DNA from: Bacteroidaceae bacterium
Lineage (GTDB): Bacteria; Bacteroidota; Bacteroidia; Bacteroidales; Barnesiellaceae_A
Direction: 5' to 3'
NCBI GenBank assembly: GCA_017481745.1
Contig: JAFUOV010000003.1
Location: 100,597-164,596 of the forward strand
Length of the DNA: 64,000 nt
The notes under the pieces are model-generated. The model saw only the letters and a program-made list of their open reading frames with translations. It made no database searches and was not told the origin of the DNA. Of this stretch, positions 18,095 to 26,218 are shown piece after piece. How positions within the stretch are numbered: position 1 is the first letter of the stretch; the number at the start of each line of letters is the position of its first letter. The translations under genes were made by a program, and so were the position numbers.

Positions 18095-18844
18095 GTGCGT
18101 TACTTTCTCTACTTTGCATACGACGGCACAAACTACCACGGGTGGCAGATACAACCCAATGCCATAACCGTGCAGCAATGTCTTGAAGAGGCGATGCAGA
18201 CACTGTTGCGACAGCCCACACCGGTAACAGGAGCAGGGCGCACCGACACCGGGGTCAACGCCCGCGTGATGGTGGCTCACTTCGACACCGACACAGCCCT
18301 ACCCGAGCCCGCAACTTTTGCCGACCGCCTCAACCGCTTGCTACCGCCCGATATAGCAGTATATCGCTGCGTACCGGTAACGAGTGAGGCTCACGCTCGG
18401 TTCGATGCAACATCGCGCACCTACAAGTATTATATCATCGACCACAAGTCGCCCTTTGCCGAGCGATATGCTTGGCGATACCGCGGAACACTCGATTTTG
18501 AGGCAATGAACACAGCTGCCGAAAAGTTATATAGCTACATCGACTTCACCTCGTTCAGCAAGCTGCACACCGACGTCAAGACCAACAACTGCCGCATCAC
18601 ACATGCCCGCTGGGAGAAAGAGGGAGAAGGCTACACCTTTACCATCACCGCCGACCGTTTCTTGCGCAACATGGTACGCGCCATTGTAGGCACACTCATC
18701 GAGGTAGGTCGCCACAAAATTACAGTCGATGACTTTTGTGCTATCATCGAAGGCAAAAACCGCGGGCTTGCCGGCACATCTATGCCCGGCAAAGCACTAT
18801 TCTTGCACGACGTAAGTTACCCCGAGGATATATTCAACGTATAA
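18095..18844 (+). CDS. truA: tRNA pseudouridine(38-40) synthase
   Basis: 249 residues from a GTG start at 18095; no upstream ATG gives a TruA-like N-terminus, while GTG gives [17 protein letters not shown] directly. Isomerises U38-U40 in the anticodon stem. The catalytic Asp is in [20 protein letters not shown] near residue 51, and [23 protein letters not shown] and [13 protein letters not shown] are conserved C-terminal signatures. Confidence 0.95.
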   Translation: MRYFLYFAYDGTNYHGWQIQPNAITVQQCLEEAMQTLLRQPTPVTGAGRTDTGVNARVMVAHFDTDTALPEPATFADRLNRLLPPDIAVYRCVPVTSEAHARFDATSRTYKYYIIDHKSPFAERYAWRYRGTLDFEAMNTAAEKLYSYIDFTSFSKLHTDVKTNNCRITHARWEKEGEGYTFTITADRFLRNMVRAIVGTLIEVGRHKITVDDFCAIIEGKNRGLAGTSMPGKALFLHDVSYPEDIFNV

Positions 18845-18864
18845 TTGAGAATATATAATAGAGT

Positions 18865-19767
18865 ATGTGGCTATCATTGGCATTCCTATCGGCACTGCTG
18901 CTTGGAGCATACGACACCTGTAAGAAAGCAGCCCTCTCAAACAATGCCGTCATTCCGGTACTGCTGCTCAACACGCTCTTCTGCTCACTGCTCTTTTCGC
19001 CCCTTATTATCTTGTCGACGGTAGCGCCCGATGCCATGCGCGACACCATCTTCTACGTGCCACCCGCCGACCTACGCACACACTTGTATATATTCCTCAA
19101 GTCGTGCATCGTATTGTCATCGTGGCTGTTTGCCTATTTTGCCACCAAGCATCTACCCATCACGATAGCAGCTCCTATCAAGGCTTCACAACCCATACTC
19201 ACCCTTGTGGGTGCCATGATAATCTTTGGCGAAGCACTCAATCTGTACCAATGGATAGGTGTGTGTATAGCTATCGTAGCATTCATACTACTCTCCATTT
19301 CGGGCAAGAAAGAGGGCATCAACTTCAGCCATAACATCTGGATTATTTTTATCGTACTTGCCACCATTACGGGTGCGATGAGCGGACTATACGACAAGTA
19401 CTTGATGTCGCATGGGTTTCACCGCATGACGGTACTTGTATGGTACTCCTACTACCAACTGGCTCTCATGCTCATTATCGCCCTCCTGCTATGGTATCCC
19501 AAACGTCGCCACACGACACCCTTTGTATGGCGCAAGAGTATATTTTTCATTTCACTATTTCTCGTTTGCGCCGATTTTGTCTACTTCTACGCACTCAGCT
19601 ACCCCGACTCTATGATTTCTATTGTGTCGATGGTACGCCGCAGCAGTGTGGTCGTGAGCTTCACTGCTGGAGCTATCATCTTCCGCGAGAAGAACATCAA
19701 GAGCAAAGCTGTCGACCTCGTGTTGGTACTACTCGGTATGTTGTTCCTATACTTGGGAACACGATAG
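18865..19767 (+). CDS. EamA/DMT superfamily transporter
   Basis: 300 residues with ten hydrophobic helices in two five-helix halves, the drug/metabolite transporter plan; the first half ends near residue 150 at SGKKEG. It starts 20 bases after truA. Substrate unknown. Its last 69 bases (19699-19767) recur, diverged, at 20711-20779 beyond the next gene, so the region downstream of this gene has been rearranged. Confidence 0.88.
   Translation: MWLSLAFLSALLLGAYDTCKKAALSNNAVIPVLLLNTLFCSLLFSPLIILSTVAPDAMRDTIFYVPPADLRTHLYIFLKSCIVLSSWLFAYFATKHLPITIAAPIKASQPILTLVGAMIIFGEALNLYQWIGVCIAIVAFILLSISGKKEGINFSHNIWIIFIVLATITGAMSGLYDKYLMSHGFHRMTVLVWYSYYQLALMLIIALLLWYPKRRHTTPFVWRKSIFFISLFLVCADFVYFYALSYPDSMISIVSMVRRSSVVVSFTAGAIIFREKNIKSKAVDLVLVLLGMLFLYLGTR
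19699..19767 (+). repeat. direct repeat copy A: 3' end of the EamA gene
   Basis: 69 bases including the stop codon. Aligned by eye with 20711-20779 there are 63 identities and 6 differences with no gap. Copies start 1012 bases apart and bracket the glycosyltransferase gene. Confidence 0.9.
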
Positions 19768-19803
19768 TAAACAAATCGAATGTGAGGTGTGGCAATTTTG
19801 TTG

Positions 19804-19812
19804 TATATTTGC
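19804..19812 (+). promoter_or_regulatory. -7 box for the fucosyltransferase-like gene
   Basis: TATATTTGC, 20 bases before ATG 19832. It lies inside the inserted segment, so the cassette seems to carry its own promoter. Confidence 0.55.
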
Positions 19813-19831
19813 AATACCTAAATTTTATAAT

Positions 19832-20674
19832 ATGATACACTTAACACCTTATGGAGGATTGGCAAACAGAATGAGAGCTCTGAATGCAGCTATCGAATTT
19901 GCCCAAACCATCAATCGTCCACTCGTTGTTACATGGTTCAAAAACCCCGAACTCAATGCAGCTTACGACGACCTATTTACCCCCCCCCAATTAGCTAATT
20001 CACAAGGCATTACAATCAAAACAGGCAGCTTCACAGACCGATTTATATACCAATCGCCACGCAAGCACAATCTGTGGCTGCCCGGTATCACAAGACACCT
20101 CAAATTCGACACATACATTTATCCTTCGAGGTTTATCGAACTGCGCGGTAATGACACTCTGAAAGATTGCATCAGAAACAGCAAGCGAGTATTTATAGAG
20201 AGTTGCTACGAATTTGGAGATTACTACTCCTCTCTATCAAAAAATTTCATTCCTCAACCCGACATTCTCACTGCCGTAGATAATTTTGTAGCAAAAAATT
20301 TTTCGCCGACTACCATTGGCATACACATTCGCCGCACCGACAATGTTATGTCTATAGAGAAGTCGCCGCTACCACTCTTTATAGATGCTATGCATAAAGA
20401 GATTGAGAAATGTGCCGATACCAAGTTCTACATCGCATCGGACGATGAAAAGACCAAAGAAGAGCTCAAACAAATCTTCGGCAATAGGATATTAACCATC
20501 CATACCGATTGCAACAGAAACAGTCTTAACGGAATGAAAGAGGCAGTAAAGGAGATGTGGATACTCTCACGCACAACAAAAATATATGGCTGTTACTACA
20601 GCACATACCCCATCATAGCATCAAAATTGACCAATATCCCTTTAGAAATTTTGCAAATAGACAGACCGTATTAG
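19832..20674 (+). CDS. fucosyltransferase-like glycosyltransferase
   Basis: 280 residues from ATG 19832, just after a promoter; the frame is open 45 bases upstream but that part contains the promoter. The N-terminal TPYGGLANRMRALN is the nucleotide-sugar-binding loop of GT11/GT23-type enzymes, and GIHIRRTDN near residue 168 is the H-x-R-R-x-D motif that binds GDP-fucose. DEKTKEEL and the C-terminal MWILSRTTKIYGCYYSTY also fit. It likely adds fucose (or another deoxyhexose) to a surface glycan. The gene looks more A+T-rich than its neighbours, has no glycan-cluster neighbours and is bracketed by a 69-bp repeat, all pointing to acquisition. Confidence 0.75.
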   Translation: MIHLTPYGGLANRMRALNAAIEFAQTINRPLVVTWFKNPELNAAYDDLFTPPQLANSQGITIKTGSFTDRFIYQSPRKHNLWLPGITRHLKFDTYIYPSRFIELRGNDTLKDCIRNSKRVFIESCYEFGDYYSSLSKNFIPQPDILTAVDNFVAKNFSPTTIGIHIRRTDNVMSIEKSPLPLFIDAMHKEIEKCADTKFYIASDDEKTKEELKQIFGNRILTIHTDCNRNSLNGMKEAVKEMWILSRTTKIYGCYYSTYPIIASKLTNIPLEILQIDRPY

Positions 20675-20710
20675 TCTATATCCATTATTTTTCAAGGATG
20701 CTTCTACAAA

Positions 20711-20779
20711 AAGAGCAAAACTGTCGACCTCGTGTTGATGCTACTCGGCATGTTGTTCCTATACTTGGGCACTCGATAG
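20711..20779 (+). pseudogene. second, diverged copy of the EamA transporter 3' end (repeat copy B)
   Basis: Reads KSKTVDLVLMLLGMLFLYLGTR and stop, matching the last 22 codons of the intact transporter gene with two amino-acid changes (Ala to Thr, Val to Met). Four of the six base differences are at third codon positions, so both copies evolved as coding sequence before one was cut off. There is no homology to the transporter directly upstream of 20711. A strong terminator follows at 20803. Confidence 0.85.
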
Positions 20780-20802
20780 AGAAAACAACGATATATATAA
20801 CA

Positions 20803-20836
20803 AGGGCGGTATGTTCAACCAATGACATACCGCCCT
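20803..20836. terminator. strong stem-loop after the transporter remnant
   Basis: Perfect 11-bp GC-rich stem, 20803-20813 with 20826-20836, 12-base loop, then ACGTTTATC. It lies between the transporter remnant (+) and the T9SS remnant (-) and was probably the original terminator of the transporter gene. Confidence 0.75.
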
Positions 20837-20855
20837 ACGTTTATCTGGTTATTGC

Positions 20856-21125
20856 TTATCGCAATACAATCTTCATTACATTATTGCCACATCGCACAAT
20901 ATAGATACCTTGCGCCTTTCCGGCAAGCGACACACTATCGACACCTTCCGATACCAACACACCGGCAAGGTTGTATACCTCGATTTTACCGGCTGCTATT
21001 ACCTCTTTATTCTTAAACGAAATAGGGGTTTCGGCTTACTTTCATCCCAAGAGAAACTTTGACCATCGTAGGGGTGTGTAGCATCATAAGGATACAAAAC
21101 AGCAACATTTAAAATCAATTGGATA
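20856..21125 (-). pseudogene. decayed remnant of a T9SS cargo protein (C-terminal sorting domain)
   Basis: On the minus strand the last part reads GKIEVYNLAGVLVSEG, then LAGKAQGIYIVRCGNNVMKIVLR and TAA (20856-20858), a clear type A T9SS sorting domain. Going upstream this frame meets a TAA at 21036-21038, but the neighbouring frame continues with VLYPYDATHPYDGQSFSWDESK up to about 21125, so a frameshift near 21035 splits the remnant. No start or larger domain remains; the sequence ahead is occupied by the promoter of the DUF3256 gene. A dead gene fragment of roughly 90 codons. Confidence 0.75.
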
Positions 21126-21147
21126 AAAAACAACATTATCAAAATAG

Positions 21148-21179
21148 TTGCATGTTCTTGCAACAATCATTACTTTTGC
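21148..21179 (+). promoter_or_regulatory. promoter of the DUF3256 gene
   Basis: TTG at 21148-21150 and TACTTTTGC at 21171-21179, 20 bases apart, 24 bases before ATG 21203. Confidence 0.6.
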
Positions 21180-21202
21180 TCATCAATAACAGACTATATA
21201 AA

Positions 21203-21835
21203 ATGAAAAAATACATTTATATTATACTTTGTATATACGCGTGTTGGTTATGTACCACCACACAGGCACAAACTGCAGCCGACGTGTGGTGCGAGATGCC
21301 AAAGAGCATGCAGCCCACCATCGACAGCATCGCTCGGCTTGATATGATAGACCTATACCGCGCCGGCATGAAAGCCACAGCCCCCACCCTCTTGGGCGAC
21401 ACCGCACAACTCATTACGATGAACGACACCTATCTGCTACTGCGCACCTCCAAGGCAAGCACGATGCAAATAAAATGTATTAAACACAAGAAGAAAACCA
21501 TCTATGCCATTGTAACAACCGTCGAAGGTCCTGCCCCCAACAGCCATATAGTGCTATACAATGAGGCATGGAAAACAATACCGCTGAAGAAATACCTCAA
21601 ACTACCCAAGGTCGAAGACTTTGTGTCGGCAACAGATACATCGACCTACGACAAGCAAGACATCAGAAAAAGCATCATCATACCCACTATACAATATATA
21701 ATAAACGACAGCACAAACGACATAACAGCCCTACCGTCGTTTATGCAGACACTCGACAAAGAGAGTCGAGAACGCATAACATCGTACATACGCCCCAACA
21801 TAAAATTGCAGTGGAACGGCAAAAAATGGAAATAA
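21203..21835 (+). CDS. DUF3256 family secreted protein
   Basis: 210 residues from ATG 21203; the 28-codon upstream extension overlaps the promoter. A signal peptide (about 1-22, ending AQA) precedes AADVWCEMPKSMQPTIDSIARLDMIDLYRAGM, the typical opening of the Bacteroidales DUF3256 family. The rest is mixed alpha/beta with no catalytic motif I recognise. Probably periplasmic or outer-membrane associated. Function unknown. Monocistronic between its own promoter and that of fba. Confidence 0.8.
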   Translation: MKKYIYIILCIYACWLCTTTQAQTAADVWCEMPKSMQPTIDSIARLDMIDLYRAGMKATAPTLLGDTAQLITMNDTYLLLRTSKASTMQIKCIKHKKKTIYAIVTTVEGPAPNSHIVLYNEAWKTIPLKKYLKLPKVEDFVSATDTSTYDKQDIRKSIIIPTIQYIINDSTNDITALPSFMQTLDKESRERITSYIRPNIKLQWNGKKWK

Positions 21836-21903
21836 ATAGTCGCATATACCCAACAACGACACAAATCTTTACCACAAAAGCATCGCCACGTCAGTTTTTT
21901 TAG

Positions 21904-21912
21904 TACCTTTGC
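21904..21912 (+). promoter_or_regulatory. -7 box for fba
   Basis: TACCTTTGC, full consensus match, 34 bases before ATG 21946. Confidence 0.65.
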
Positions 21913-21945
21913 GCATCGAACATTTTTCAACTAATTTATATAAAA

Positions 21946-22941
21946 ATGGTAAGTTACAAAGATTTAGGTTTAGTGAACACCCGCGAGATGTTCCGTAAAG
22001 CTATGGATGGCAAATATGCTATCGCTGCTTTCAACTTCAACAACATGGAGCAAATGCAAGCAATCATCCAAGCTGCAGTAGAGTGCCAATCGCCCGTTAT
22101 CCTTCAAGTATCGAGTGGTGCACGTAAGTATGCCAACCAAACACTCCTCCGCTACATGGCACAAGGAGCTGTTGAATATGCCAAAGAGCTTGGTTGCGCA
22201 GTACCCATCGCATTGCACCTCGACCACGGTGATACATTCGAGCTTTGCAAATCATGCGTTGACATGGGCTTCTCGTCGGTAATGATCGACGGTTCGCACC
22301 ACTCATACGACGACAACGTAGAACTCACTCGTCGCGTTGTTGAGTATGCACACAAATACGACGTAACCGTAGAAGGTGAGCTGGGCGTATTGGCAGGTGT
22401 TGAAGACGACGTTTGCGCCGAGCACCACACATACACTCGTCCCGAAGAGGTAGAAGACTTCCTCGCCAAAACAGGCGTTGACTCACTCGCTATCTCAATC
22501 GGTACTTCACACGGTGCCAACAAGTTCAAACCCGAGCAATGCACTCGCAACGAAGACGGCATCCTCGTTCCTCCCCCTCTACGCTTCGACATCCTCGAAG
22601 AGATTGAGAAACGCATCCCCGGCTTCCCCATCGTATTGCACGGCTCTTCAAGCGTACCCCAAGACAAGGTGGCTATCATCAACAAATATGGTGGCGCATT
22701 GAAAGACGCAATCGGTATTCCCGAGGAGCAACTCCGTCGCGCAGCAACATCGTCGGTATGTAAGATCAACATCGACTCAGACGGTCGCTTGGCTATGACT
22801 GCTGCTGTTCGCGAAGTATTTGCCAACAAGCCCGCCGAGTTCGACCCCCGCAAATACCTCGGTCCGGCTCGCGACTCGCTCAAAGAACTCTACAAGCACA
22901 AACTTGTCAACGTTCTCGGTAGCGCAGGTAAAGCTCTCTAA
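21946..22941 (+). CDS. fba: class II fructose-bisphosphate aldolase
   Basis: 331 residues. Zn-dependent reversible aldol cleavage of fructose-1,6-bisphosphate in glycolysis and gluconeogenesis. Metal and substrate motifs are present: HLDHGDTFELCK (zinc His and catalytic Asp), the SVMIDGSHH segment, GELGVLAGVEDDV, and phosphate-binding ISIGTSHGANKF and LHGSSSVPQ. Codon use is strongly biased to C/G-ending codons, as expected of a highly expressed gene. Flanked by its own promoter and terminator. Confidence 0.96.
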   Translation: MVSYKDLGLVNTREMFRKAMDGKYAIAAFNFNNMEQMQAIIQAAVECQSPVILQVSSGARKYANQTLLRYMAQGAVEYAKELGCAVPIALHLDHGDTFELCKSCVDMGFSSVMIDGSHHSYDDNVELTRRVVEYAHKYDVTVEGELGVLAGVEDDVCAEHHTYTRPEEVEDFLAKTGVDSLAISIGTSHGANKFKPEQCTRNEDGILVPPPLRFDILEEIEKRIPGFPIVLHGSSSVPQDKVAIINKYGGALKDAIGIPEEQLRRAATSSVCKINIDSDGRLAMTAAVREVFANKPAEFDPRKYLGPARDSLKELYKHKLVNVLGSAGKAL

Positions 22942-22958
22942 TAGCAAAACCGCATAGC

Positions 22959-22999
22959 GAAGAGGATGGCTCTGGAACGAGTCATCCTCTCGTTTTTTT
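22959..22999 (+). terminator. terminator after fba
   Basis: Stem 22961-22971 with 22980-22990 (one G-T pair), 8-base loop, then CGTTTTTTT: a classical intrinsic terminator. Confidence 0.85.
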
Positions 23000-23242
23000 A
23001 TGGCTACGGCAATTTTGCCACTTTTAACAACATTTCACACTTTGGCGTGAACTTTTGGCGCACAAAATTGTTTCTATAAAAAAATTAGCCCTAAATGTGC
23101 CCATAAAAATTTGAATAAAATGCGACTCAATCACATTGTTATATAGATTATTAAAGCACCACACAACCACCCACAGCACCATCATATAGTACAAAAACGA
23201 ATTTTAATTTTCAGAATATCCAATAAATATCTTGGCAAAGGG
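23000..23242. other. A+T-rich gene-free gap before yceD
   Basis: Between the fba terminator and the yceD promoter there is no open frame with coding character on either strand, no clear hairpin and no RNA gene I recognise. It may be 5' regulatory sequence. Confidence 0.6.
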
Positions 23243-23275
23243 TTGACAAATACCGATTATTTTTCTTACCTTTGC
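23243..23275 (+). promoter_or_regulatory. promoter of the yceD-rpmF-fabH genes
   Basis: TTGAC at 23243 and TACCTTTGC at 23267-23275, 21 bases apart. The predicted transcript would start about 20 bases before the TTG start at 23301, supporting that unusual start. Confidence 0.7.
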
Positions 23276-23300
23276 GCAGTTTTTTAATGATGTATCAGCC

Positions 23301-23876
23301 TTGGGAAAGTTTACAGAATATAAACTATCGCTCAAAACCATGCCTATAGGACACTCTGAGGCATTTGAGTATAGGCTCGACAACGAGTTCTTTACCAACA
23401 TAGATGGACCCGAAGTACAACGCGGAAAGGTAGATGTTGCACTCGACGTGAAGCGTACTGCAACAGTTTTTGAACTGAAATTCCACCTTTCGGGCGTAAT
23501 ATACATCCCCTGCGACCGTTGTCTTGACGATATGGAGCACATCATCGACACCGATGAAGAACTTTTTATCAAGCTGGGACACGATTACATAGAGGAAAGC
23601 GACAACATGCTCACCATCCCCGAGAACGACGGAGAGTTGAACATCGCGTGGTTTCTTTATGAATTTATCGCACTCACCATCCCTATCAAGCATGTGCACC
23701 CCTATGGCAAATGCAACAAAGAGATGAGCGAGCGGTTGCAAAAGATGAGCGCAAAGCGCATTGACGACGATGAGGATATAGACGATATACCCGAATATGC
23801 CGACGATGCCACCTCGCAAGACGAGGAACAACCCACCGACCCACGTTGGGATGCGCTCAAAAAATTGAAAAGATAA
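23301..23876 (+). CDS. YceD/DUF177 family protein
   Basis: 191 residues from a TTG start at 23301. Nearby ATGs at 23287 and 23290 are out of frame, and the promoter leaves no room for a longer protein. The CDRCLDDMEH motif near residue 73 and the later PYGKCNKEM give the Cys pairs of the DUF177 family. The C-terminus is very acidic and ends in DPRWDALKKLKR, typical of the family. YceD is genetically tied to 23S rRNA and L32 in other bacteria; here too rpmF follows, 19 bases on. Confidence 0.88.
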   Translation: MGKFTEYKLSLKTMPIGHSEAFEYRLDNEFFTNIDGPEVQRGKVDVALDVKRTATVFELKFHLSGVIYIPCDRCLDDMEHIIDTDEELFIKLGHDYIEESDNMLTIPENDGELNIAWFLYEFIALTIPIKHVHPYGKCNKEMSERLQKMSAKRIDDDEDIDDIPEYADDATSQDEEQPTDPRWDALKKLKR

Positions 23877-23895
23877 TAATTAAATATATAGTAAA

Positions 23896-24081
23896 ATGGC
23901 ACATCCTAAAAGAAAACAGTCAAAGACAAGAACAGCCAAGAGAAGAACTCACGACAAGGCTGTAGCCCCCACATTGGCCATTTGCCCCAATTGCGGTGCA
24001 TGGCATGTTTACCACACAGTATGCGGCGAATGCGGTTACTACCGTGGTAAGTTGGCTATCGAAAAAGAAGCTGCTGTCTAA
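23896..24081 (+). CDS. rpmF: 50S ribosomal protein L32
   Basis: 61 residues starting MAHPKRKQSKTRTAKRR, with two CxxC pairs (CPNCGAWH and CGECGYY) for zinc. Lies between yceD and fabH, the widespread order. A terminator follows, so fabH may also have separate transcription. Confidence 0.97.
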   Translation: MAHPKRKQSKTRTAKRRTHDKAVAPTLAICPNCGAWHVYHTVCGECGYYRGKLAIEKEAAV

Positions 24082-24104
24082 TCTTAAGACTCAGCAAAGG
24101 CTAA

Positions 24105-24135
24105 TGCCCTAAAACATTTTAGGGCATTTTTCTTA
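24105..24135 (+). terminator. terminator after rpmF
   Basis: Stem TGCCCTAAAA (24105-24114) with TTTTAGGGCA (24117-24126), ends in TTTTTCTT. The innermost pairs cannot all close, so the working loop is 6-8 bases. Confidence 0.75.
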
Positions 24136-24192
24136 TTAATACTAATAGTTGCAAAAATCAATTATTTTTTTCAACTAACAAAATAATTCATC

Positions 24193-25185
24193 ATGCTCAG
24201 AGCAAAAATTACAGGTATCGCATCGTACGTGCCCGACGACATCCTCACCAACGAAGAGTTGGCACAGATGGTAGACACAAGCGATGAATGGATTACCACT
24301 CGTGTAGGTATTAAGGAAAGAAGAATACTTCGTGAAGAAGGAACAGGTTCGTCAGATTTAGGTGCTCGCGCGTTGAAATCGCTTATAGAAAAAACAGGCG
24401 TAGACCCCAAAGAAATCGAGGTCGTTATATGCGCAACATCCAACCCCGACTATCGCTTCCCCTCGACGGCTTCTATCATTGCCGAAAAAGCCGGTATCAA
24501 AACAACATACGGATACGACATACAAGCCGCATGTGCCGGTTTCTTGGTAGCATTGCAAGCCGGTGCCGCGTACATACAAGCAGGCTTGTATAAGAAAGTT
24601 GTGGTAATGGCAGCCGAGAAAATGTCGTCGATGGTCAACTACAAAGACCGCAACACATGCCCCCTCTTTGGCGATGCTGCTGCTTGCGTACTGCTTGAGC
24701 CCACCGAAGAAGAGGTTGGCGTAATGGACTCGGTATTCCACACCGACGGTATAGGTCTGCCTCACCTCGTCATGACAGGTGGCGGCTCGGTACGTCCTGC
24801 TTCGCACACCACTATCGACAAAGGCGAGCACTATGTATACCAAGACGGTCGCTTCGTGTTTAAGCATGCCGTTGCCGATATGATTTCGTCGTCGGACGAT
24901 GTTATGCACCGCAACAACCTCACCATCGACGATATCAACTACGTTGTGCCCCACCAAGCCAACCTTCGCATCATCGAGGCCATTGCCGAGCGCTTCAACA
25001 TCCCCGCCGAGAAGTTGTTGATAAACATCGAGCACTATGGCAATACAAGTGCCGCATCTATCCCGCTATGCCTTGCCGAGTTTGAGCACAAATTCAAGAA
25101 AGGCGACAAGTTTATACTCACCGCTTTTGGTGCAGGATTTTCTTGGGGAGCTGTCTACCTCACTTGGGCTTACGACGCAAAATAA
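24193..25185 (+). CDS. fabH: beta-ketoacyl-ACP synthase III
   Basis: 330 residues. Condenses acetyl-CoA (or branched acyl-CoA) with malonyl-ACP to start fatty acid synthesis. The catalytic Cys is residue 114 in IQAACAGFL, the His is in VVPHQANLRI near 254 and the Asn in IEHYGNTSAAS near 284: a complete Cys-His-Asn triad. C-terminal LTAFGAGFSWGAVYLTW is the family ending. Confidence 0.96.
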   Translation: MLRAKITGIASYVPDDILTNEELAQMVDTSDEWITTRVGIKERRILREEGTGSSDLGARALKSLIEKTGVDPKEIEVVICATSNPDYRFPSTASIIAEKAGIKTTYGYDIQAACAGFLVALQAGAAYIQAGLYKKVVVMAAEKMSSMVNYKDRNTCPLFGDAAACVLLEPTEEEVGVMDSVFHTDGIGLPHLVMTGGGSVRPASHTTIDKGEHYVYQDGRFVFKHAVADMISSSDDVMHRNNLTIDDINYVVPHQANLRIIEAIAERFNIPAEKLLINIEHYGNTSAASIPLCLAEFEHKFKKGDKFILTAFGAGFSWGAVYLTWAYDAK

Positions 25186-25208
25186 CAAATACAACACACC
25201 AACAATAG

Positions 25209-25242
25209 AAACGCACTCTCATAATAAGGAGTGCGTTTTTGT
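25209..25242 (+). terminator. terminator after fabH
   Basis: 8-bp stem 25211-25218 with 25229-25236, 10-base loop, then TTTTTGTTG. Confidence 0.75.
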
Positions 25243-25261
25243 TGTTTTATACGATTTTAAA

Positions 25262-25293
25262 TTGACTTTGTGCTCACTTTTTCCTATTTTTGC
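25262..25293 (+). promoter_or_regulatory. promoter of era-der
   Basis: TTGAC at 25262 and TATTTTTGC at 25285-25293, 20 bases apart, 17 bases before ATG 25310. Confidence 0.7.
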
Positions 25294-25309
25294 AACAAAA
25301 TAGAGTACT

Positions 25310-26194
25310 ATGCATAAATCCGGATTTGTAAATATCGTAGGAAACCCCAATGTAGGCAAATCGACCTTGATGAACTCGCTTGTGGGCGAGCGCATTTCTA
25401 TCATTACATCAAAGGCGCAAACCACACGCCACCGCATCATGGGTATCGTCAACACCGACGACATGCAGATTGTATACTCCGACACCCCCGGAGTACTCAA
25501 GCCCAACTACAAGCTGCAAGAGTCGATGCTCGGGTTCTCGCAATCGGCACTTGTTGATGCCGATGTATTGCTATACGTTACCGATACCGTCGAGACCCCC
25601 GACAAGAATGCCGACTTTCTTGAGCGCGTGGCACAAGGCAATATTCCGGTTATCGTCATCATCAATAAGATAGACTTGCTCAAGGGGCAAGCCGAGCTGG
25701 AAGCCCTCGTCGACAAGTGGAAAGAGTTGCTACCACAAGCCGAGATAATACCCATCTCAGCCATGTTGCGATTTAACATTGACAACCTGCTCAAGCGCAT
25801 ACAAGAGCTCCTGCCCCCCTCACCACCCTTCTTTGACAAAGATGCCCTTACCGACAAGCCGGCACGCTTCTTTGTCAACGAAATCATCCGCGAGAAGATA
25901 CTCCTCACCTACGACAAAGAGATACCTTATGCCTGCGAGGTGGCAGTCGAGCTGTTCAAAGAGAGCGACAAACGCATAGATATATCGGCAGTAATATACG
26001 TCGAGCGCGACTCGCAGAAAGGCATCATCATTGGCAAGGGTGGCACAGCCATCAAGCGTGTTGGCTCGTTGGCACGAAAAGACATCGAGGCTTTCTTCGA
26101 CAAGCAAGTATATCTGCAACTCTATGTCAAGGTAGAGAAAGACTGGCGCAACCGCGAGAACAAGTTGCGCAACTTTGGATATGTAAACGATTAA
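25310..26194 (+). CDS. era: GTPase Era
   Basis: 294 residues. Binds 16S rRNA and acts in 30S subunit maturation. G1 GNPNVGKST, G3 DTPGVLKP and G4 NKID are in the N-terminal GTPase domain; the C-terminal KH domain carries GIIIGKGGTAIKRVG near residue 240. der starts 24 bases after the stop, so both GTPases are co-expressed. Confidence 0.97.
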   Translation: MHKSGFVNIVGNPNVGKSTLMNSLVGERISIITSKAQTTRHRIMGIVNTDDMQIVYSDTPGVLKPNYKLQESMLGFSQSALVDADVLLYVTDTVETPDKNADFLERVAQGNIPVIVIINKIDLLKGQAELEALVDKWKELLPQAEIIPISAMLRFNIDNLLKRIQELLPPSPPFFDKDALTDKPARFFVNEIIREKILLTYDKEIPYACEVAVELFKESDKRIDISAVIYVERDSQKGIIIGKGGTAIKRVGSLARKDIEAFFDKQVYLQLYVKVEKDWRNRENKLRNFGYVND

Positions 26195-26218
26195 TAAACA
26201 CCCAAATAATAGAAAAAT

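Larger units (their letters stand above)
20675..21202. other. gene-free rearranged stretch between the glycosyltransferase and DUF3256 genes
   Basis: This 528-base stretch has no intact gene. It holds the EamA 3'-end copy (20711-20779), a terminator (20803-20836), the T9SS remnant on the minus strand (20856 to about 21125) and the promoter of the next gene (21148-21179). Confidence 0.8.

Noticed and set aside
19787..19831. Upstream extension of the glycosyltransferase (15 more codons)
   Set aside because: This part contains the -7 box and gives a Cys/Phe-rich leader with no match to the GGLxNRM start of the family.
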